Below are positions 56,668-64,000 of a stretch of DNA of 64,000 nucleotides, piece by piece; within the stretch, counting starts at the first letter, position 1, and each line of letters starts with the position of its first letter. The stretch comes from Mytilinidion resinicola (Eukaryota > Ascomycota > Dothideomycetes > Mytilinidiales > Mytilinidiaceae). Under the pieces are notes generated by a model. It worked only from the letters and a program-made list of their open reading frames with translations. It was not told the origin of the DNA and searched no databases. The DNA lies in contig NW_022985471.1 of NCBI RefSeq assembly GCF_010093595.1, forward strand, positions 171,793-235,792, in the 5' to 3' direction. Both the position numbers and the translations under genes were made by a program.

Positions 56668-57726
56668 CTAGTCCTTCCGCGTAAGCAGCTGCATCATCCA
56701 CTCATAGACTGCCCACTGCACGGCATTCACCACAAACGCTCGAAGGCTGCAAATCCCCAACCCGCGGAAGAAGACTGACAGTCCTTCGGTTTGATACGCC
56801 CGTCTGGCTATTTGCATCGATCCTAGTCTCTGACTTTCTGCTTTAGATGCCTCTACATCTCTCCCGAGCAACCGTTGCTCCTCTTCTGGGCCTGTCGAAA
56901 GGGGAACGCCTGTCACTTGAGTCTGAACTCTTGTCTTCACCACGTCTAGAAGTCCAGTCAGCAAGAATCGACCTCGAGCAAAGTCCATAGCCTACCAAGC
57001 GGGAAGATGGAAGCCCAAGTCACGACTCCGGCCAATCCACCACAGAGCATGACCTTCAGTGCCGTCTGACTATCTGAATCCTGAGGAGAGAGCGTCACGC
57101 GTTTGGCTTGCTCATACGACCAGAAGCTGGATGGACATTAGTGACCCGCCGGCCACAGGAACGGGAAGCTCACTAGAACCCGTAACCAACAGCGTCCCTC
57201 ACGCTAGTGATTGCTCCGCCATGGTAGAGCCCTCTAATCCCTTCTTGCTTCCACGTATCTCTTGCAACTGCCCACGAGCTAGTTGAGGTAAGGGAGACCT
57301 GAGCTCTGCATTTCACCAACTCGGTCGGCGCCGAGACAACGAAGGTTGCTAGACCGCCAATAGCGCCTGCACCCCATACTTTGTAGAGGTTCAATGGCAC
57401 GGCAGGGTCATCGCCAAAGAGTTTCAGACTGCGGTTGTAGGTGACGAAGAGAATGGCATTGAGGGCGCCGTAGCCTATGATTGGAGCGGTGGCACCTGGG
57501 TCACCTGTAAGTATCCGTCTTGTGGATCGTGGGACCCGTCACACATACCTTTCACAAGGGTGCCGGCATGATCGAAGTTGCTTCTGAAGCTTCGCGCCGG
57601 GGTCGAGGCGTCTGGGCTTGGGCTGGATGTTCCGGCTTGCAGGCGCGTCTTTACCAGGTCCAGCGGGTTGCCGATGAGGATGCCGGCAGCGCCGCTCACG
57701 TAGCCGGCCCAGAAGTCGGCGGACAT
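56668..57726 (-). CDS. Mitochondrial carrier (SLC25 family)
   Basis: A 302-residue inner-membrane solute carrier. Exons are 57726-57549, 57495-57174, 57126-56996 and 56945-56668; introns are 53, 47 and 50 nt. The three-fold repeat is complete: signature motifs PLDLVKTRLQ (residues 21-30), PTELVKCRAQ (middle repeat) and PLDVVKTRVQ (third repeat, restored by splicing across the last intron). The N terminus is MSADFWAGYVSGAAGILIGN. Between the third signature and the final helix is a charged insertion (STGPEEEQRLLGRDVEASKAE). The end has FFRGLGICSLRAFVVNAVQW. The pattern is typical of amino-acid or carnitine-type carriers, but contact-point residues are not clear enough to name a substrate. Confidence 0.9.
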
Positions 57727-58222
57727 GGCCCACCCAAGGATTCTGGGTTGGTGGAGTGTGGTGGTGTAGCGGGGATCATCTGGGGGAGGGGTCCGTTGAT
57801 GGTGGGGTTTGGGTGGGGATCAGATGGAATGCAATTGGGGTTTGAGAGGACGCCAGATGGGTTCCTGAGACCGGTATGTGTTTCCGTCCCTACTTGTCTT
57901 CTTCAACTACGCTTCGGTCCACACTCTCAATCGTTTGAGCCAATCAATGTGCCCGCGTGGTTGTTAATTTTCGATGTGCCGCTTCGGCGAAGGCGGTGAA
58001 GCGGCCCCGCTTTTCCCCGACGCATCCATAACATCACCACCCGCCTCGACTTCATCCTCGCCACAACTCGCCCGCCAACCTACCTACCTCAGTTGTCCTT
58101 GTCCTTACACAGTCTTTTCAGCGTTTAAGCATCAGCAGAGCGTTCGGTACCGATCATTCCCAAGTCCACAGTCTCTCTGATTATGCCGAAGCGCCTGAAA
58201 CCCACAGCCGACAACTCTCACT
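57727..58222. other. Divergent promoter region and 5' leader
   Basis: The region separates divergently transcribed mitochondrial carrier and NYN genes and contains the leader of the latter, with an upstream ATG at 58183. Confidence 0.45.
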
Positions 58223-58325
58223 GTAAGTTTCCTCTGTCAATCCCCGAGGTGGTGCCTGCTCACAAGGCGCATAGTACTCGCATAGTACTGCGAGAATCCC
58301 ACGAATCCAATATTACTTCCTGCAG
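58223..58325 (+). other. Putative intron in the 5' leader of the NYN gene
   Basis: A consensus donor (gtaagt) and acceptor (cctgcag) bound 103 nt just before the coding start. Splicing does not put the ATG at 58183 in frame with the main frame; that ATG would give a short upstream peptide ending in a stop (about 41 codons). Confidence 0.55.
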
Positions 58326-58334
58326 TCCCCCGAT

Positions 58335-59927
58335 ATGCCTTCGCGAATGGTGGAGTCTACTTGGGACTTTGGTCACGCTCTGGCCCTTATCGACGATACG
58401 GAATATGAAGATCCAGGCGGCGGTGATCAAGAAGAGGAGGAGGCTACTGATGTCAAGAGAGGGGCCCTGGGGGACTTTGGCAAGCTGTTCGAGCTCCTTG
58501 ATCACCCAGGCCTCCCTCCGGAGACCTCAGAAACAACCAGCGAGGAATATACATCTGCGGTTGAAGAACAGAAAGTTCCTCAATTATTATTAGACTTGTC
58601 GTCGGACCAATCAGACGCCAGCGAGAGGCTTGCGCACACTGTACAGCTCTTTGGCGCCGCCAGGAGTGCCTCAACAGGTGGAGCAACAACAGCAGGTGTA
58701 CCGTCTGCTCAGCCCGTAGAGGATGTGACGACTAAGACGCAGCGAAGAAAGGCCAAGAAACGAGCACAATTCGAACAGAAAGCTCTTGCGAAGAATTACA
58801 TTTCTGACACCGATGAGCCAACGCAGGTAGCCAACGCCGCTATCACTCCGCTGCGAAGGCCCCTGAGCTTTCCCTCAGTTCCGCAGTCTGCTCCTCCGAA
58901 GCCAAGGACAACCCTGTTTCCTTCAGCTATCCAAGGACCGCGGAACCAGACGAAGACACAAGCACTTATTTCTGACTTTTATGGAACCGGAATGTTGCAA
59001 ATAGAGCAACGCCCCCAGACTCTCGATCCTTTCCAGCGTGACACTCCAACGCAGGTTGAGGGGCCAGTCCCCATTCTCAATCACGCGTTTCTTGCAGCAT
59101 ACGGTTTTAATTTCGGTATCGATCGTCATATCCTCCTGGCATCCAGAATTCGACAGCGTTTCCCTCAAGACCAGTATTGGCTCCTTGCGCCAATGCAGCT
59201 TACTATACCTATGAACGGTATTCATGTGTTTGTAGACGCGTCGAATATCATCATTGGCTTCTACCATGAAGTGAAGCGCTTACTCGGCTACCCGAAGGGT
59301 CTCCGCAACGAAGACCTGCATATTTCCTTTGATTCTTTAGCGCTCTTGATGGAACGGCGGCGCCCTGTTTCAAAGCGCGTGTTGGTGGGCAGTAAGCCCG
59401 AGCTACCTGCCTTCGAGACCGCGCGGAAGATCGGCTATGAAACTCACATCCTCGATCGAGTCCTCAAAATCCGGGAACTCACCGAAAGACAGAAGTACTT
59501 CCAGCAGCAGGACCTCAGGACGAAGCCACGGCGGCGCCCCATTGCTTATGGCATTAGCTCAGACAGCCCCTTTGAAACATACGCCGAGCCGAAAGCACCG
59601 CAGCTTCCCCAGCAGGAGGAAAAGTGGGTCGAGCAGGGCGTCGACGAGCTTCTGCACCTGAAAATGGTGCAGAGTCTGCTTGACGCGTCAGATGAGCCTG
59701 GGACCATCGTCTTAGCCACCGGCGATGCTGCGGAAGCGGAGTACTCGGACGGTTTCAAGGAGAACGTCGAACGGGCGTTGAAGAAGGGTTGGAAGGTGGA
59801 GCTGTACAGTTGGGCCAAGAACATCAGTAACGAGTACCGGAAACCATCCTTTACGAATATGTGGAGGCCCGGACAGTTTCAGATCTTTGAGCTTGATGAA
59901 TTCGCTCGAGACCTGTTGGAATGCTGA
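58335..59927 (+). CDS. NYN-domain (PIN-like) putative RNase
   Basis: A 530-residue protein. The N-terminal third is disordered and acidic, with ALIDDTEYEDPGGG and a KTQRRKAKKRAQFEQKAL basic segment. The NYN domain runs from about residue 290 to the end: HVFVDASNIIIGFYHEV supplies the first acidic residue and SNI pattern, ERRRPVSKRVLVGSKPELP the second strand, and GTIVLATGDAAEAEYSDGF the late Gly-Asp motif; the end is WRPGQFQIFELDEFARDLL. NYN domains cleave or process RNA with clustered Asp residues. The start 58335 follows a probable leader intron; ATG 58347 (MVESTWDFGHALAL) is an alternative, as the WDF motif is near the N terminus. Substrate unknown. Confidence 0.85.
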   Translation: MPSRMVESTWDFGHALALIDDTEYEDPGGGDQEEEEATDVKRGALGDFGKLFELLDHPGLPPETSETTSEEYTSAVEEQKVPQLLLDLSSDQSDASERLAHTVQLFGAARSASTGGATTAGVPSAQPVEDVTTKTQRRKAKKRAQFEQKALAKNYISDTDEPTQVANAAITPLRRPLSFPSVPQSAPPKPRTTLFPSAIQGPRNQTKTQALISDFYGTGMLQIEQRPQTLDPFQRDTPTQVEGPVPILNHAFLAAYGFNFGIDRHILLASRIRQRFPQDQYWLLAPMQLTIPMNGIHVFVDASNIIIGFYHEVKRLLGYPKGLRNEDLHISFDSLALLMERRRPVSKRVLVGSKPELPAFETARKIGYETHILDRVLKIRELTERQKYFQQQDLRTKPRRRPIAYGISSDSPFETYAEPKAPQLPQQEEKWVEQGVDELLHLKMVQSLLDASDEPGTIVLATGDAAEAEYSDGFKENVERALKKGWKVELYSWAKNISNEYRKPSFTNMWRPGQFQIFELDEFARDLLEC

Positions 59928-60079
59928 TTGATATGGGATGGGGATGCTGTGTGTGCTTGCTTATGTAGCTTGTAGAGGCCGAAAGGTCTCGTTATAGGCG
60001 TAGCTAGCTTGGATTGTGGAGGGTAGGTAATACTGCCTGAGGCGATCTTGTATAGCGAAAGCAATGATTCAGCACACTT

Positions 60080-61600
60080 TGATCACATTTCTCCCCGCAG
60101 TGTATTGTGACGACACCGTCTGAGGTGGCTCAGCCTGTTTACTGATCATGCAAGCTGATGACTTTCTGTCCCGTTTGAAGGCGTGAAAGTATGTTGAGGG
60201 GCTTCAGACGGCGCTGGAGAGGTGTAGCTAGCTGCACAGAACTTCATATCATTTAAATGAATCAACCCATTTGCTCAAATTTCTTCCCTGTATTGCCATT
60301 GTGACGACAACGTCTGAGGTGCCCCAGCCAGCTTACTGATCGTCCAAGATGAAGATTTTCTATCTCATTGGAGTGCGTGAAAAAAATACGTTGAAGAACT
60401 TCAGACGGCGTTGGAGAAGTGTAGCTAGTGCGTGTTTGTTGCATGCCAATATGAGAACATAGATGAATGAATTCCAGTTGGTCAAATTTCTCCTCCGTCG
60501 TGCTTGCTGTATTGCCTCGTGGTGACCGCGGGATAGCGCCTAGCGAGTTTACTGACTTTCCAAAATGATAGACTCGCATCTCTGTGAGATTTGGGAAAGC
60601 TGAACAAGGTGCTTCAGCCGGTGGTAGCTGGGTGTACACAGTACACATAGTATATACACCTATGGCGAACACTGCACAACAATTGCAATGAAGTAACCCA
60701 TCTCGACCAAATCTCTTCCCTGCAATGCGTCGTGCTGATAGCGGGTGCCATCGTCTGAGGTGCCCTGGCGAGTTTACCGGTTCGTTAAAGTGATGATATT
60801 TGATCCTGTTTAGATTTGTGAAGGCAGGTCGAGGTACCTTACACAGCGCTAAACAAGTGTAGACGGTGCACATTGCATGAGAGTCTGGCGAGAACCGCAC
60901 AGCAATCTTTTACCAACTCAAGACCGACGCCTGCATCCTTACAGACTGATCAGACTTCTTCCTCTCTTGCCAACTCCTCAACTCCAGAGACCGCCGTCTG
61001 AGGTGCCCCAGTAAGTTTACTGGTTGTCCAAAATGGTAGTCTTTTATCCTGTTGAGATTTGCGAAAGCAGGTCGAGGTACTTACGTAGGTCTAACTTGTG
61101 ATGCGAAGTGCAATGCCTTATCCCAGGTCTTGCAATCCGACATTGGAGCTCTGACGACCTTAATGGCTAGATTTGCGTACACGAGGATAGTGCCGTCCGA
61201 GGTGCCTCGGCGAGGGTACTGATTGTTCAGCATGATGAGGGCCCATCTTTAATAGATTTGTGAAAGTCTCTAGGTGCTTCAAACAGTAGTATACGAGTGT
61301 ATACAAATTTATGATGAGAAATTGTACGGTGAACATACTCGTGATGTAAAGCGCAAAGCCTCCTTCAAGGTCTTGCGATCCGAAAATGTTGCTCCGACGA
61401 CCGTAACGAATAGATATGCATACATAAGGGCAGCGCTGTCTGTGGCGCCTCAGCGAGTTTGCTGATCGTTCAAGATGATGAGCTTTCGTCATGAGTAGAT
61501 TATGAAAGCGTATCGAGGCACTTCAGACGGTGATAGAAAAGTGTATACCTACAGATCTTCTATAATTTATAAATCCCCGCCAGCTGATTACCATTAAAGC
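60080..61600 (-). repeat. Degenerate tandem array, about seven units of about 195-245 bp
   Basis: Cores starting with gtctgaggtg or a variant occur at 60118, 60312, 60532, 60752, 60996, 61195 and 61438. Each is followed by a conserved path: gtttactgat or similar, gttcaagatgatg-like sequence, gatttgtgaaag, then aggtacttcagacgg and gtgtata. On the minus strand the equivalent frame gives VPRPAFTNLNRIKYHHF with VNSPGHLRR (unit near 60.75 kb), AFPNLTEMRVYHFGKSVNS (near 60.53 kb), AFANLNRIKDYHFGQPVN (near 61.0 kb) and FTNLLKMGPHHAEQSV (near 61.2 kb). Three units are open without a stop in 60262-60900; the others carry stops or shifts. The same sequence family occurs singly at 6419-6664 and 9808-10063. 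It may be an array of a short repeated coding unit that has decayed, or a tandemly amplified mobile element. Confidence 0.75.
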
Positions 61601-63334
61601 CCACTATTCCCCAATCCAGAGTCAGACCCACCGTTATTAATCTATCCAGCGCCCATCCTCATCCCGCAGCGTTCATCTGAAGACTTAACTGCCAGTTCAC
61701 CCTGCCAACGGGACAAGGCACAGACCCGAGACAAATCCTTCAAATCTGTTTACAGCGGTAGGGAAAATCAACCGGCTCCGGCAGCTGGGCGCGGGTTGCC
61801 CTGCCAGGCGGCCAGCCCTACCAAGTGGTGTCATCCAGGGGCAGGAGGAAGCGAAGTTGCTCAAACCACCGCCAGCCCCGTGTGCTGGGTGCCGTTCGGT
61901 ACGGCGCGAGGTGAAACGCGAACCGCCAGAACGGGGTGCTGGGATGCCTGTTCGTGCGTGCGCTGGGGCGCTGGGTTGGAGGTGTGGCGCGGGTGGTAGA
62001 TGCGACGAACTGCACTGCACTGCGCCTTGGGGGTTGCGTGTGGTGTCCGAGGATGAAACGGGCGAGGCAGACCCTGGGGTTCTACATGAGTTGAGCCGGG
62101 TGTGAGTTGAATGGAGGATTTTTCCGGGGACTGGGGTCGGGAGGCTGGTGAAGTCTTGGCTTTGAAGTTAAATTGCAGTCGGAGAGGTCCTCGGGGAACG
62201 GCTTCGGCGATTGCTAGACTCCGGGCCTGCACGCAGGCTCGGGAGGATTGATCAGCGAGGTGCCGCCTTTGCATGCCATCGATTGTGGATTCTGTATTGT
62301 TATCTCCTTCAGGCGATGGGGCTTTGAGCGAGGCGCGGGGTTGTCGCCAGAGACAGGTCTGGGAAGTCCGGGGACAAGGCGAGATGTGCTGCAGGAAACG
62401 GGTTTCAGCACAGTCGGAGATGCTGTGCAGCGATCACGCTTTCTGCGAGCCAGTGCACGCCGTTGTGGCAGCGGCAAGGCTGGGGCGGCGTCTGCTCGGT
62501 GGTGAAAAGCTGGAGAGCGGCCATGACTGCACAATTGGCGTTTTTGCGCGACCGCGGTCGGCTGACATCATGGACACGACTAAGCACTATGCCGCAACCG
62601 CGAAATGAGGCCGTGGAGCGCGCGGGACAAGGAAAGGCGAGGCAGTTTATGGACGAGAGGGCGCATCGCGATGCTGACGGGTGTTGGTGATGGATGGCTG
62701 GAAGCAGGCCCATGTCGCGCGCGGAGGAGCACACCTATCGCAGACGCATCTTGTGAAGCAGATGCAGAAGACGACATGGAGTTTATGCCATCACGCGACA
62801 TGGCGCTGCCCGTTATCATCGCACACTGCGGCTCTGGTTGCTTCGAGTCCATCACGCCTGCCGGAGCACCACCGCACCCATCGTGCAACCCGCGGCGTGT
62901 TGAATCTGCGCCTCCTTTCCACGCCTCGGCGGCTGTCAGCTGTGGTCGAGCAATCCTCTCGCACTCGGGGCGCAAACGAGATTTGCACGGCGCTGATTCG
63001 ACGGGCGCGGGCTCCAAGCGTGCCACCAGCGAGGCTGCTCTCGGGCTGGCTCTCTCGGCCGGCCTGGCAAATTGCACGCCTCAGATCCGACCCTCCCGGC
63101 CCAGCACTCCCCCAAGCTTCATAATCCGCCGCCGCCCCAAGCCCACGCTCTCCAACTCCCTCACGATCCCGAGTCGAGCTGGCACCAGACTGTCCCCGCC
63201 CTCAGCCAACTTCCGGACGCCCAGCAGTCTCGCCGTTGCCGCTCAGAGCCGGTCCCGCGCCGCCCTCCTCTCCAACCCATTGTTCGGACCGTCCGCGGAT
63301 CACTTGCCTCTGAGGAGCTTTGGAGTCGCCTGCG
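61601..63334. other. Gene-less region upstream of AUR1
   Basis: GC-rich with many overlapping open frames on both strands, the longest 62605-63573, which runs into AUR1 in another frame. No product is recognisable. The last few hundred bp should carry the AUR1 promoter and leader. Confidence 0.5.
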
Positions 63335-64000
63335 ATGGCCAAGTCGTCCATATTTGCCTTCCTCGACACGCCAGCGCCCCAGATGCTGTCCAGCACAAGG
63401 GTCCCGGCCCTCAGCGCCTTCATCCCCCACCGCGTGCGCAGGAAATGGAGGGCCACCAAGTCGCGGATACGAAGCCGCCAGTCGCCCACCTCCTCCATCA
63501 GCTCGCTCGAGACCTCCTTCAACCCCAAGGACACACTCCGCTCGCTGCGGTCACATCGGTGGTCCTACTATGACGCCCAGTACCTCATCCTGGCCCTCGT
63601 TGCCATCTTCGCCCTCTCCGTCATGGAGACCCCTGGCCCATTTGCAAAGACCTTCACCGCGGCTCTCCTCATGGCCGGCGCCCTGATGCCCATAACTCGC
63701 CAGTTCCTGTTGCCATTTCTGCCGGCCCTGACGTGGCTACTGCTGTTCTACTGCTGCAAGTAAGTTGGCCTCTTTTTCGTACTGCGCCACACAACTTTTT
63801 GGGGGCGAATCTGGAAGTGTCACGGATCTGCGAATACCTATACGCGGCCGCACAGCCCACGGCGAACTTCATGCCAGAAACCAATCTGGCGCAGTCGGCT
63901 AACGTTCTATAAAAAGATTCATCTCAGGCGACTACAGACCTCCGATCTGGGTCCGAGTGCTCCCAGCCCTCGAGAACATCCTCTACGGCGCCAACCTCAG
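63335..64000 (+). CDS. AUR1: Inositol phosphorylceramide synthase (3' end outside window)
   Basis: The N-terminal part of the Golgi membrane enzyme that transfers phosphoinositol from phosphatidylinositol to ceramide, and the target of aureobasidin A. ATG 63335 begins MAKSSIFAFLDTPAPQ. Exon 1 (63335-63759) and exon 2 (63917 onward) are joined across a 157-nt intron. Family features are SLETSFNPKDTLRSLRSHRW, two hydrophobic segments (YLILALVAIFALSVME; LPFLPALTWLLLFYCC), and after the intron DYRPPIWVRVLPALENILYG, a highly conserved fungal IPC synthase motif. The PAP2-type catalytic motifs would lie beyond the window edge. Confidence 0.88.

Noticed and set aside
58183..58593. Frame starting at ATG 58183 as the start of the NYN protein
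   Set aside because: The clear donor and acceptor at 58223 and 58325 leave it out of phase with the NYN frame; kept only as an upstream open frame.
60080..61600. CRISPR-like or rDNA spacer repeat
   Set aside because: Units are about 220 bp and degenerate without unique spacers, and no rRNA gene is nearby; the genome is fungal.
62605..63573. 322-codon open frame on the plus strand
   Set aside because: It overlaps the start of AUR1 in another frame, lacks any domain and lies in GC-rich DNA where several frames are open together.

Overview
The window is eukaryotic and fungal. Genes on both strands carry short GT-AG introns, mostly 46-110 nt, and the families present are typical of a filamentous ascomycete (Pezizomycotina): NACHT-ankyrin STAND protein, RTA1-like exporter, GH81 glucanase, Zn2Cys6 regulator, NAD-specific glutamate dehydrogenase, Rtg2 and AUR1. 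A Dothideomycete is my guess, held weakly. Splice sites were placed by eye; every multi-exon model listed keeps an open frame with a total length divisible by three.

Layout. 0-4.8 kb: the 3' part of an Lte1-type Ras-GEF gene. 6.4-15.8 kb: a neighbourhood of fungal NLR-type (STAND) genes, with a DUF7708-like/NACHT/ankyrin gene, a separate protein with a helical STAND-type N-terminal domain and a proline-rich tail, and the broken remnant of another such N-terminal domain. A 3-dehydroshikimate dehydratase-like gene sits among them. 17.4-29 kb: an RTA1-like membrane protein, a decayed coiled-coil protein gene, a secreted GH81 beta-1,3-glucanase, an Rtg2 homologue and a small Lys/Ala-rich basic protein. 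29.6-37.1 kb: two nitrogen-catabolic genes on the minus strand, NAD-GDH and allantoinase. 38.7-42 kb: a divergent pair, a Bles03/DUF1917 protein and the DNA primase catalytic subunit. 42.5-51 kb: a protein of unknown function, a Zn2Cys6 transcription factor and an MFS transporter. 54-60 kb: a Gbp2/Hrb1-like RNA-binding protein with nine coding exons including an 8-nt micro-exon, a mitochondrial carrier and a NYN-domain protein. The window ends in the first exons of AUR1 (inositol phosphorylceramide synthase).

Most unusual content: one repeat family appears in two settings. Two single copies lie in inverted orientation around the NACHT-ankyrin gene, one inside an enlarged intron and one just past the stop codon; the latter has 11-bp perfect terminal inverted repeats. 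About seven degenerate copies form a tandem array with a period near 220 bp at 60.1-61.6 kb. The units share a protein-like frame on the minus strand with a recurring His-Phe...Val-Asn-Ser...Gly...Arg-Arg pattern, and three consecutive units are open through 212 codons. I do not recognise this family and regard it as the best candidate for something undescribed.

No tRNA, rRNA or CRISPR array was seen.
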